Source of the DNA: Planctomycetota bacterium
Lineage (GTDB): Bacteria > Planctomycetota > Planctomycetia > Pirellulales > Lacipirellulaceae
Assembly: GCA_024278955.1 (NCBI GenBank)
Contig: JAJRSE010000108.1
Span: forward strand, 1-40,544
Length of the DNA: 40,544 bases
Reading direction: 5' to 3'
In this document: positions 33,936 to 40,544 of the stretch, in pieces
How positions within the stretch are numbered: the first letter of the stretch is position 1
Layout: each line of letters starts with the position of its first letter
Notes under the pieces: model-generated
Told to the model about the DNA's origin: nothing
The model's database searches: none
Seen by the model: the letters and a program-made list of their open reading frames with translations, nothing else
Translations under genes and position numbers: made by a program

Positions 33936-34523
33936 ATGAGCAGTGCTCCCGAGCCACCAATCGAAGATGCTTGCCCCAAGTGTGGTGCTCAGCAACCTCG
34001 CAAAACGGACGTCTGTTGGTTATGCGGTGCCAAAATTACAGCAGACGCTGTCGGCACCCAACCGATCGACCCCACACTAGCCGCGCCTCAACAGTTTTCG
34101 TTTTCGCTTAGTACGCTGCTTTTATTAATGACCCTAGCCTCCGTCTGTTTTGGCCTCTTGGCCGTGGCTCCAGGCTTGGGCATACCAATGTGCGTGCTGC
34201 TGGTGCCAGTGCTCGTGCGCACCGCGATGGTCGTGCGACGACGCGAAGCGGCAGGGCTAGTGGTCTCGCATGTCGAAAAAATTGGTTTGATGGCCAGCTC
34301 GTTTAGCGTTGCGATCGTGCTGGCGGCGGTCGTTTCGGCAGCGGCGTTTGCGGGGTTTTGCGGCGTCTGTTTACTGATGGTTTCGCCAGATAACAAGTAT
34401 GGTGGTCCTGGGGTGTTGGCTTGGGGAATTGGAATGTGTGCAATTGCCGCCGGCGCCGTGTGGATGGCGATTCGAGTGACGAAATGGATCCGACGGCGCT
34501 ATCGGCGTGACATTGGAGAGTAG
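33936..34523 (+). CDS. Zinc-ribbon membrane protein, unknown function
   Basis: The 195-residue protein starts with a zinc-ribbon of two Cys pairs (CPKCGAQ at 13-19, CWLCGAK at 27-33) like the zinc_ribbon_2 family, then a linker, then four likely membrane helices beginning FSLSTLLLLMTLASVCFGLLA (about 53-73), a segment near 77-97, one near 118-140 and one near 155-172. It ends in a basic tail (RRRYRRDIGE). The combination is common in planctomycete proteins of unknown role. It lies 14 bases after the preceding membrane gene and 49 bases before the next, so these form an apparent operon. Confidence 0.75.
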   Translation: MSSAPEPPIEDACPKCGAQQPRKTDVCWLCGAKITADAVGTQPIDPTLAAPQQFSFSLSTLLLLMTLASVCFGLLAVAPGLGIPMCVLLVPVLVRTAMVVRRREAAGLVVSHVEKIGLMASSFSVAIVLAAVVSAAAFAGFCGVCLLMVSPDNKYGGPGVLAWGIGMCAIAAGAVWMAIRVTKWIRRRYRRDIGE

Positions 34524-34534
34524 GCTGAAAAGTT

Positions 34535-34557
34535 TTTACCGCGGAGGGCGCGGAGAG
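34535..34557. repeat. Repeat arm TTTACCGCGGAGGGCGC (partner at 36460-36476)
   Basis: The exact reverse complement of these 17 bases is at 36460-36476, between the radical SAM and Lgt-like genes. The pair brackets the small membrane gene and the radical SAM gene. CGCGGAG wording also occurs in the repeat at 3873-3884. The end of the element (CCGAGGAAGAAAC) supplies the ribosome binding site of the next gene. Confidence 0.75.
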
Positions 34558-34572
34558 CGCCGAGGAAGAAAC

Positions 34573-34872
34573 ATGACGCACGAAAATCAACCACCAAACG
34601 GCCAAGACAACGGCACCGATAAACCGTCGATTATCAAGAAACATGCCTTGCCAGTGGCGGTTATCGTTAGCTCTTGGTTGAGCGGAATCATTGCCTGCGG
34701 CGTAAGCTGCTCGTTTGCAATGTCTCCAGTCCATATGCTTCTGAACAACCCCTCAAATAAAGTCCGTATAGCTGCTTGGGCTTGGTGGCTGCTTGCAATC
34801 CTGCTCGGAGTCTATGTGGGCATGCATGTAGGCAAAAACGTTCGGCATCGTTATCGAAAGGATAATCCATGA
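34573..34872 (+). CDS. Small membrane protein upstream of and overlapping the radical SAM gene
   Basis: The 99-residue protein from ATG 34573 (AGGAAG site 5 to 6 bases upstream) has a hydrophilic N-terminus, two membrane helices (about 25-48, VAVIVSSWLSGIIACGVSCSF, and 64-83, AAWAWWLLAILLGVYVGMHVG) and a basic end. Its stop overlaps the radical SAM start as ATGA (34869-34872), the usual sign of translational coupling. I do not recognise the family; the position suggests a membrane partner of the radical SAM protein, which is inference. Confidence 0.7.
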   Translation: MTHENQPPNGQDNGTDKPSIIKKHALPVAVIVSSWLSGIIACGVSCSFAMSPVHMLLNNPSNKVRIAAWAWWLLAILLGVYVGMHVGKNVRHRYRKDNP

Positions 34873-36350
34873 CAACTTTCCGCGACTACACTTTCCTTGG
34901 CACAACCCAAAGCCTTTGCCCCGAGTGCCTTGCCCTGGTGCCGGCAAAAATCGTCTCGCGCGAGGGCCGCGTTTATTTTCGCAAGACGTGCGCCGAGCAC
35001 GGCTCGCGAGAAGACTTCGTTTGTAGCGATGTCCGCTGGTTCGATCGAACCGATTACAGCCTGCCCGGCAAGGTGCCCCTCGAGTTTGGCGTCGAGCCAC
35101 GGCTCGGCTGTCCCTACGATTGCGGGCTCTGCACCGAACACGAACAGCACACCTGCCTCGGCTTGCTTGAGATCACCGAATCATGCAATCTCGAATGCCC
35201 CATGTGCTTCGCAGCCAGCGGTCCAGGCGGCAAGCATCTTTCGGTCGACGATTGTCGCCGGGCAATCGACGCGCTCGTCAAAGTCGAAGGCGAGCCCGAA
35301 ATTTTGCAACTCTCCGGCGGCGAGCCAACCATTCATCCCGACTTCTTCGAGATCTTCCATTATGCCTGCGAGCAGCCAATCGACATCGTGATGATCAACA
35401 CCAACGGCATCCGCTTGGCACGCGACCAGAAGTTTCTCGAAAAAGTCGCCGAGCAGCGCCACCGAACCGAAATTTATCTCCAGTTTGACGGTTTTGACGA
35501 ACGCGGCAGCCAGATGCTTCGCGGCGAGTCGCTGATCGAGACCAAACTCAAGGCCATCGAACAACTCGGCGAAGTGGGACTGCGCACCATTCTGGTTTGC
35601 ACGCTCCAGCCAGGCGTCAACGAACACGAGATTGGTCGAATCGTAAAATTCGCGACCGAGCGCCCCTGGATCACCGGCGTCAGCTTCCAGCCGGCCACCT
35701 ACTCGGGCCGCTATGTGTTGCCCGAGGAACTAGAACAGCGAATCACCTTCCCAGACGTCATCCGCGGCATCGCCGAACAAACCGACGGCCAGTGGCGAGA
35801 GTCCGATTTCTCGCCGCTCCCCTGCGCCCATCCCAACGCCCATACCCTGGCCTACGCCTATCGAAGCCCAAATCACCTGCTGCCACTAGCCCGATTTGTC
35901 GACCTCGAAAACCATCTCGATTTGCTCTCCGGCCGCATCACCTTCAACCGCCCGCGAGCCAAGCAGTTAATCGAAGAATACCTCTCCAGACATTCCTGTT
36001 GCGATAGCCGCGACCCGGAAGATCGCCGGAGCCTAAGGCGTTCGATCACCACTCGACTTGAACAACAGAGCGAACAAAACGACCTCGACCTCGCCGCAGC
36101 CGAGGAGTTTTTCGATCGCGCCATGGCCGAAGATCTCAGCCCCGAAGACGTCTTTCGCATCACGACCACCACCTTCATGGACGCCTACAACTTCGATGTT
36201 CGCCAGCTCATGAAATCGTGCGTCCACCACATCCTCCCCAGCGGCCACCTCATCCCCTTTTCCGCCTACAACGTCCTCTACCGAGAAGGGCATGTGGAGC
36301 TGCCGAAGCTAAGGGCCAATACTCGCTCTCAAAGTTCGGTGAATGTGTGA
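34869..36350 (+). CDS. Radical SAM protein of the tetraether lipid synthase (Tes/MJ0619) family
   Basis: The 493-residue protein follows the family order: an N-terminal zinc or rubredoxin-like part (TTQSLCPECLALVPAKIVSR, Cys17, Cys20, Cys41 in CAEHG), a second Cys trio CPYDCGLC (81-88), then the radical SAM core with CNLECPMC (Cys106, 110, 113) and SGGEPTIHPDFFEI, NTNGIRLA, IYLQFDGFD and FVDLENHLDLL. The C-terminus has CVHHILPSGHLIPFSAYNVLYR, where archaeal members often have PFCxYN; here that Cys is Ser. Archaeal Tes joins lipid tails by radical C-C bonding; whether this bacterial enzyme does is not known. The SCCDSRDPEDRRSLRRS stretch (about 377-393) is encoded by a repeat. It overlaps the gene before it and is followed by an Lgt-like gene. 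Confidence 0.85.
   Translation: MTTFRDYTFLGTTQSLCPECLALVPAKIVSREGRVYFRKTCAEHGSREDFVCSDVRWFDRTDYSLPGKVPLEFGVEPRLGCPYDCGLCTEHEQHTCLGLLEITESCNLECPMCFAASGPGGKHLSVDDCRRAIDALVKVEGEPEILQLSGGEPTIHPDFFEIFHYACEQPIDIVMINTNGIRLARDQKFLEKVAEQRHRTEIYLQFDGFDERGSQMLRGESLIETKLKAIEQLGEVGLRTILVCTLQPGVNEHEIGRIVKFATERPWITGVSFQPATYSGRYVLPEELEQRITFPDVIRGIAEQTDGQWRESDFSPLPCAHPNAHTLAYAYRSPNHLLPLARFVDLENHLDLLSGRITFNRPRAKQLIEEYLSRHSCCDSRDPEDRRSLRRSITTRLEQQSEQNDLDLAAAEEFFDRAMAEDLSPEDVFRITTTTFMDAYNFDVRQLMKSCVHHILPSGHLIPFSAYNVLYREGHVELPKLRANTRSQSSVNV
36003..36030. repeat. Palindromic repeat copy 4, inside the radical SAM gene
   Basis: GATAGCCGCGACCCGGAAGA followed by TCGCCGGAG matches the family at 6248-6281, 9912-9939 and 10966-10993, with one mismatch in the stem. 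Here it is read in frame and encodes DSRDPEDRRS in the C-terminal third of the protein. Confidence 0.6.
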
Positions 36351-36430
36351 TTGAACCACGGCGGAAACAGCGGAACAACGAATTTTAGCGAGTCAGCTTC
36401 CGCCGTTTCGCTGTTTCCGCCGTGGTTCAA
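36351..36430. terminator. Perfect 22-bp inverted repeat after the radical SAM gene
   Basis: The left arm TTGAACCACGGCGGAAACAG + CG (36351-36372) is matched exactly by 36409-36430, with a 36-base loop holding TTCCGCCG and a TTTTAG stretch. It starts two bases after the radical SAM stop. The long exact arms and multi-copy wording point to a repeat element that may also end transcription; there is no T-tract after it. Confidence 0.75.
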
Positions 36431-36459
36431 ATAAACAGTATCCCCTTCAACGATTAGCA

Positions 36460-36476
36460 GCGCCCTCCGCGGTAAA
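36460..36476. repeat. Repeat arm GCGCCCTCCGCGGTAAA (partner at 34535-34551)
   Basis: This is the exact reverse complement of 34535-34551. It lies ten bases before the ATG of the Lgt-like gene. Confidence 0.75.
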
Positions 36477-36485
36477 TATTATTGA

Positions 36486-37241
36486 ATGAACCTCAATTAC
36501 ACCCTCATCATGATGCTAGCCGTTGGCACCGGCGTGTACCTCAGCCGGCGGACCCAGCAGACGCTTGCTCTCGACTCGCGCGAGCGCCTCGCCATCGGTC
36601 TCGGCGCGTTCTGCGGGGCCATGCTCGGCGCAAAGCTTCCTTTTGTGCTCGCCGACTGGGAAGGAATGCTCAGCGGGGCGGCTTGGTTTTCTGACGGCAA
36701 GACGATTCTATGCGGCTTGGTCGGCGGATACTTTGGCGTTGAACTGGCAAAGTGGATGCTCGACATTCGCATAAAAACCGGCGACTCGTTCGCCGTCCCG
36801 GTCGCCGCCTCGGTAGGCGTCGGACGAATCGCCTGCTACGTCGCCGGCTGTTGCTACGGAACCCCAACCAGCCTTCCCTGGGCAGTCGTATTCCCCATGA
36901 TCGACGCCCAGCCTCGCCATCCGACGCAGCTCTACGAAGCCGCGTTCCACCTAACCGCTGCCGCGATGCTTGCCGTTTTGCAATCGCGAGCACAATTCCG
37001 CGGACAGCTCATCAAACTCTACATCCTGGCGTACCTCGTCTACCGATTCACCACCGAGTTCATCCGCCCCGAAGTCCAACTTTGGGCCAGTCTCACAGGC
37101 TACCAATGGGCCTGCCTAGCACTCATGCCAGTCTTCGTAGCCCTATGGATTCGAGATCGCCCCGCAAACAGTAATGCAAAAAACGGCCCGCCACGTGGTC
37201 CGAAAAACAACCCCGCCGCACCAAGCAACTCGCAAGCCTAA
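36486..37241 (+). CDS. Lgt-like membrane protein (prolipoprotein diacylglyceryl transferase family)
   Basis: The 251-residue protein has several membrane helices and the Lgt core: GRIACYVAGCCYGTP (113-127), RHPTQLYEA (144-152) and YRFTTEFIRPEVQ (about 195-207). The loop GKTILCGLVGGYFGVELAKW (71-90) replaces the HxGG-type region of true Lgt, and its catalytic His is not present, so this is a divergent branch rather than the lipoprotein enzyme itself. The gene starts at ATG 36486 and ends in KNGPPRGPKNNP, encoded by a dispersed repeat (37184-37208). It follows the Tes-like gene by 135 bases, with which it may act on phosphatidyl lipids. Its stop overlaps that of ruvB by 3 bases. Confidence 0.8.
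   Translation: MNLNYTLIMMLAVGTGVYLSRRTQQTLALDSRERLAIGLGAFCGAMLGAKLPFVLADWEGMLSGAAWFSDGKTILCGLVGGYFGVELAKWMLDIRIKTGDSFAVPVAASVGVGRIACYVAGCCYGTPTSLPWAVVFPMIDAQPRHPTQLYEAAFHLTAAAMLAVLQSRAQFRGQLIKLYILAYLVYRFTTEFIRPEVQLWASLTGYQWACLALMPVFVALWIRDRPANSNAKNGPPRGPKNNPAAPSNSQA
37184..37208. repeat. Dispersed repeat CCGCCACGYGGTCCGA, copy 3, inside the Lgt-like gene
   Basis: CGGCCCGCCACGTGGTCCGA followed by AAAAC is read in frame as the last part of the Lgt-like protein (NGPPRGPKN). It matches copies at 12764-12786 and 27761-27780. Confidence 0.7.
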
Positions 37242-38326
37242 AACAAAGGCTGCGAAGATTCCTCATCCGCATCCAGCAGTCGCGGCAGATCATCCGGCGG
37301 ATCCAGCCCCAGATGCTTATAAGCCGCAGCCGTAAGCCGCCGCCCGCGTGGCGTGCGCACCACCAGCTCCGCACGCAATAAAAAAGGCTCGACCTCGTCA
37401 GAAAGTGTGTCGGTCGCCGTATTGAGCGTATGGGCAATTGCCTCGACCCCCACCGGCCCACCATGAAAAACGCGGTGGATCGTTTCCAAGTATTTTCGGT
37501 CTTGCGCGTCGAGGCCCAGGATGTCGATCGACAGCATCGAAAGCGCTTCTTGCGAAACCGCAAACGTGATTTCGCCATTGGCCCGGCTCGTCGCATAATC
37601 ACGCACCCAGCGCAACCGATTGTTAGCCACCCGAGGCGTGCCACGGCTACAACGGGCAATCTTTTTGGCAGCCTCGTCGTCGATCGCAATTTTGAGCTTC
37701 CGGGCATTCCGGCGAATGATTTCGGTCAGCTCCTCGTGACTGTAAAAATCAAGATGCTCGCGCACCTGGAACCGATCGCGCAGCGGTGCCGAGAGCAAAC
37801 CGGTACGGGTCGTCGCACCGATAAGCGTAAATGGGCGAAGCGACATATTAACCGTTCGGGCGCTAATGCCTTCGCCGACCGTGATGTCGATCCGAAAATC
37901 TTCCATCGCCGGATACATGAACTCTTCAACCGTTTTCGGCAGTCGATGAATCTCGTCGATAAACAGCACCGAGCCCTCTTCGGCATTCGAGAGATACGGA
38001 AGCAAATCCTTGGGTGCCGCAAGCGCCGCCCCGCTAGCAATTTGTAGCGGCACGCCCAGCTCGTTCGGAATACACATCGCAAAGGTCGTTTTGCCGAGGC
38101 CGGGCGGGCCATCGAGCAGCACATGCCCAAGCGGTTCGCTACGAATTCGGGCCGCGTCGACCGCAATCTTCAGCCGCTCGTACACTTCGCATTGGCCGAC
38201 CATATCCTCCATCCGCTTGGGACGCAGGGCCGTATCCTCCTCCCCGGTAAGCGATATCGCCGGCGCCGCAGTAGCAGGTGGCTCTGGCGTGGCATCGTCG
38301 GCAGAAAGAATCGGTTCGCGAGACAT
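37238..38326 (-). CDS. ruvB: Holliday junction branch migration helicase RuvB
   Basis: RuvB is the AAA+ motor that drives branch migration with RuvA. The 362-residue protein has Walker A GPPGLGKT (73-80), Walker B DEIH (124-127), sensor residues and the RuvB markers RPKRMEDMVGQ (about 35-45), EEFMYPAMEDFRIDITVG (about 133-151), RSRFQV-like APLRDRFQVREHLDFYS and RGTPRVANNRLRWVRDYA. The C-terminal winged helix with HGGPVGVEAIAHTLN is present. Normal length is about 340, and the excess is a disordered N-terminus (1-30). ruvA and ruvC are not in the window. It is divergent from the PrsW gene and convergent with the Lgt-like gene, with stops overlapping by three bases. Confidence 0.97.
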   Translation of the reverse strand: MSREPILSADDATPEPPATAAPAISLTGEEDTALRPKRMEDMVGQCEVYERLKIAVDAARIRSEPLGHVLLDGPPGLGKTTFAMCIPNELGVPLQIASGAALAAPKDLLPYLSNAEEGSVLFIDEIHRLPKTVEEFMYPAMEDFRIDITVGEGISARTVNMSLRPFTLIGATTRTGLLSAPLRDRFQVREHLDFYSHEELTEIIRRNARKLKIAIDDEAAKKIARCSRGTPRVANNRLRWVRDYATSRANGEITFAVSQEALSMLSIDILGLDAQDRKYLETIHRVFHGGPVGVEAIAHTLNTATDTLSDEVEPFLLRAELVVRTPRGRRLTAAAYKHLGLDPPDDLPRLLDADEESSQPLF

Positions 38327-38509
38327 TTTTGAAGGGGGAGTGCGGATTTTGGAGTGCGGAAGTTACGCGATTTCGCCGTCGATCGAAGTTTCCGGCGAAC
38401 TGAACGTATGTATGCTGGTGCCGATACTATATCAGATCGGCCGAAATCGCGAAAACCATGAATTCTGCGGTCCCATCAAGTCCAACGGTCCCGTAAAATC
38501 GCAGGCATC

Positions 38510-39643
38510 ATGAATCGACCCATAAATCGACAGCATTATTTACAAGCCAAAACCCGCGATCCAGCATTTCTCTGGCGGATGGTCCTATGGATTATCGCCG
38601 CCGGGGTCGTGCTTGGCTACGTGGCCCAATTTTTCTGGCAGCCGATGCCCCAGACCAAGGAGGCGATCGAGTCTCTCGCTCCAAAAAGCGGCTGGGACCA
38701 GATCGACCGCCTAGCCCAGCAAGGCCAGTGGTGGGATGTGTGGATGCACATCCCTGCCGAGATGTTTGCTAAATACGAGCACAAGGGCCCTGCCGCTTTA
38801 GCGCTGTTCGCAGGTTGCTGTTGGCTTGTCTTTTTGCTGCAAGCCTTGCAAGTCGATCGCTTCCGCGATTGGCGGCTCTGGGCTGCCCTCACCGCAGTCG
38901 CCCTAGGGATGCTTAGCATTTGGCCCACTCTCTTCTTCATCGTTTGGCAAGAAGCGGCATGGGGGTTGGTCGAAAGCGACGAGTTAGTGCCCGGGCTACG
39001 ATACAACATCCTCGGCATTGGTTTGCGAGAAGAGTTCGCCAAGCTGTGCTGCCTGCTGCCGCTGATGCCAATTTTACTCCGCCAGCGAAGCGAGCTCGCC
39101 GCGCTCCTGCTTTCGGCCTGTGTGGGCTTGGGTTTTGCGATCGAAGAAAACGTCGGCTACTTTTGGGCGAGCCAAGGCACCGCGTCGATGGGGCGATTTC
39201 TTACCGCCAACCCGTTTCATATGACACTCACCGGATTGATTGGCTTGGCCCTCTACCGTGCGCTGCGTTCGCCCAAAGATTGGGGACCTCACGCTCTAGC
39301 TACCTTCGGCCTCATGGTATTCGCCCACGGCTTGTACGATGCCGTTATCAGTATCCCGTCGCTGGTCGAGTACTCTCTTGTTGGCACCATCATCTTCGCG
39401 TTGGTCGTTTATCAGTTCTTTCATGAGCTTCGCACCCTCCGGACGAGTCGAGGCGACTCGATCAGCCTCTCCGCAAACTTCCTCTGCGGAGTCTCGCTAC
39501 TAACCGCCGCGACGTTCATTTACCTCAGCGCAACTTTAGGCTGTGGCATCGCTTTCGACAGCCTCGCCTCAGGCGTAATCGGCTTAGCCGTCATGGTCTA
39601 CTTATTCTTGCGAGAGATGCCCGAGACGATGGTGCGCGTCTAA
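38510..39643 (+). CDS. PrsW-family intramembrane metalloprotease
   Basis: PrsW-type membrane proteases cut regulatory membrane proteins; in Bacillus, PrsW starts degradation of an anti-sigma factor. The 377-residue protein has about nine membrane helices and the family motifs: REEFAKL with Glu174-Glu175, FAIEENVGYF with Glu212-Glu213-Asn214, HMTLTGLIGLAL with His237, and FAHGLYDAV with His273. The N-terminal half (1-150) is a poorly conserved part with two hydrophobic helices. The start ATG 38510 has no clear ribosome binding site. It stands alone between ruvB (divergent) and a small membrane gene. A substrate cannot be named. Confidence 0.9.
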   Translation: MNRPINRQHYLQAKTRDPAFLWRMVLWIIAAGVVLGYVAQFFWQPMPQTKEAIESLAPKSGWDQIDRLAQQGQWWDVWMHIPAEMFAKYEHKGPAALALFAGCCWLVFLLQALQVDRFRDWRLWAALTAVALGMLSIWPTLFFIVWQEAAWGLVESDELVPGLRYNILGIGLREEFAKLCCLLPLMPILLRQRSELAALLLSACVGLGFAIEENVGYFWASQGTASMGRFLTANPFHMTLTGLIGLALYRALRSPKDWGPHALATFGLMVFAHGLYDAVISIPSLVEYSLVGTIIFALVVYQFFHELRTLRTSRGDSISLSANFLCGVSLLTAATFIYLSATLGCGIAFDSLASGVIGLAVMVYLFLREMPETMVRV

Positions 39644-39668
39644 AAGGCTTTTATAACCCCCTGGTCCT

Positions 39669-39698
39669 AACCGCCGTAAGCGGGAGCGAACGGTTTTT
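39669..39698 (+). terminator. Possible intrinsic terminator after the PrsW gene
   Basis: AACCG ... CGGTTTTTAT brackets a small CCGC/GCGG hairpin, 26 bases after the PrsW stop, followed by a T-run. The stem is short and interrupted, so the call is weak. Confidence 0.35.
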
Positions 39699-39838
39699 AT
39701 AGCACTATTCCTGCGGAAAACTCTCTGCGAGTTGACTCAGCATAGGCAGCAAGATTACACTGGTTACGTCTTTGTCGAGTGTGGCCATGGGGTGTGTCAC
39801 TTTCTTTTCTTGCTCCTTTTTTTCGGAGGCGGGTCGCG

Positions 39839-40390
39839 ATGCGAGTTTTACTTGGTGGAATCATTGGGGCCGGCGCTGCTGCAGTCGCTTGGATGGCAAT
39901 CGAACATAGCACCAAGCAAGAATTCAACTGGATGGCTATCGTCGCCGGGCTCATCATAGGGCTTGCCGTCTACTGCGCCTCGAAGTCCAAATCTCGAAGT
40001 AGTTTCGGCCGAGGCTTTTTAGCCGTCGTCTTGACTTTGGTCGTCTGCGTTGGCTCTCGCCAGGCTTACGCCAAATACATGGAAAGATCTGGCATGGGCG
40101 AATCGGCCAAGCTGGCAGATGCCGCTGCCGGAACAGGTGATGCCGACGAGACAGAAACCGGCTCGGAACAATCGGGCCAGCCTGCTGAGCTCGCGGTTTC
40201 CTCCGAACTTCCTATGGGCTCAGGAGCCCCGGGCTTCGGAAAAGCTTCCTTCAAACAAGGCTTTTCCGAGTGGGATATGCTTTGGCTTTCGGTTGCGGCT
40301 CTTACCGCCTACGTCACAGGCAAAGGCAGAGATCGAGCCCCTGCTGCCGAAGCCGAGTCGTCCGAACCAGAAGAAGCCGAACCAGCCTAG
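39839..40390 (+). CDS. Small membrane protein with acidic tail, unknown function
   Basis: From ATG 39839 (GGAGG 10 bases upstream) the protein has 183 residues. Helices are visible at about 3-20, 32-47, 60-73 (FLAVVLTLVVCVG) and 146-160. A Ser/Asp/Glu-rich region (about 92-122) lies between them and the protein ends in an acidic tail (AEAESSEPEEAEPA). A GTG at 39779 is a possible but less likely start. I do not recognise the family. It is the last full gene before the IS630-type element. Confidence 0.7.
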   Translation: MRVLLGGIIGAGAAAVAWMAIEHSTKQEFNWMAIVAGLIIGLAVYCASKSKSRSSFGRGFLAVVLTLVVCVGSRQAYAKYMERSGMGESAKLADAAAGTGDADETETGSEQSGQPAELAVSSELPMGSGAPGFGKASFKQGFSEWDMLWLSVAALTAYVTGKGRDRAPAAEAESSEPEEAEPA

Positions 40391-40494
40391 CGCTTTGGCA
40401 ATTCTTAGAGCAAATCACTCTCGCGTGTTCCGCCAAGAATAGTTTATCCTAGTAGTCGTTTTGCAGGGAGGGGAATTTCAGTGGAGTCTCAGGA

Positions 40495-40544
40495 ATGGAA
40501 GCCTATTCGATCGATATGCGTGAGCATGTGATGTTGGCGGTGAA
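40495..40544 (+). CDS. IS630-family transposase, N-terminal fragment (runs off the window)
   Basis: From ATG 40495 the sequence reads MEAYSIDMREHVMLAV, close to the usual IS630-family start (AYSxDLRERV). This is the DNA-binding helix-turn-helix end of a Tc1/mariner-related DDE transposase. A GGAG lies 10 bases upstream. Only 16 codons are visible. The element's terminal repeat and its TA target duplication should lie between 40391 and 40494, but I cannot place them. Confidence 0.7.
   Translation, partial: MEAYSIDMREHVMLAV

Overview
The window reads as part of a planctomycete chromosome, most likely order Pirellulales. The evidence is gene content and style: a split glycine cleavage system, an archaeal-type ProRS, DUF1573 and cytochrome-c554-type surface proteins, a PEP-CTERM relic, weak or absent Shine-Dalgarno sites at many genes, and intergenic spaces full of short palindromic and 'word-like' repeats. 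The lineage is my inference; no rRNA or tRNA gene is visible.

Layout. 1-2152 (minus): the start of an IS3-family transposase, then an AT-richer type II restriction-modification pair (endonuclease and C5-cytosine methyltransferase), a likely acquired module. 2318-7429 (minus): gcvT-gcvH-gcvPA-gcvPB, with a structured 488-base gap before gcvPB and a repeat element read in frame inside gcvPB. 7614-10925 (minus): RNase R and a YhaM-like OB/HD exoribonuclease. 11189-16272 (plus): proS, a DUF4416 gene, a DUF1573 lipoprotein-like/anchored protein and a tetraheme cytochrome with a phosphoesterase-like N-terminal part. 16295-22998 (minus): nusA-infB-rbfA followed by a degenerate endonuclease-III-fold protein with a histone-H1-like tail, then yebC. 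22999-23618 holds a 5 x 20 bp palindromic tandem array and a twin hairpin.

23619-31689 (minus, with interruptions): rpmF-fabD-fabG-acpP-fabF, the fatty-acid synthesis cluster, then a secreted secretin-like protein, and a second ketosynthase-like protein whose catalytic Cys is Glu. On the plus strand in between lie a broken C-terminal fragment of a formylglycine-generating-enzyme-like PEP-CTERM protein and a double cold-shock-domain gene.

31896-40390 (mostly plus): a Fic AMP-transferase gene followed by five TTTGTGTC boxes; three small membrane proteins; a radical SAM enzyme of the tetraether lipid synthase (Tes/MJ0619) family; an Lgt-like membrane protein; ruvB on the minus strand; a PrsW-type membrane protease; and a small membrane protein. 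The window ends in the first codons of an IS630-family transposase.

Most notable points: (i) the Tes-like radical SAM gene next to an Lgt-like gene, a candidate bacterial lipid-modifying module; (ii) the inactive-looking EndoIII-fold/H1-tail fusion downstream of rbfA; (iii) the Cys-to-Glu ketosynthase paralogue; (iv) several families of short dispersed palindromic repeats, some of which have entered coding frames (gcvPB, the Tes-like gene, the Lgt-like gene).
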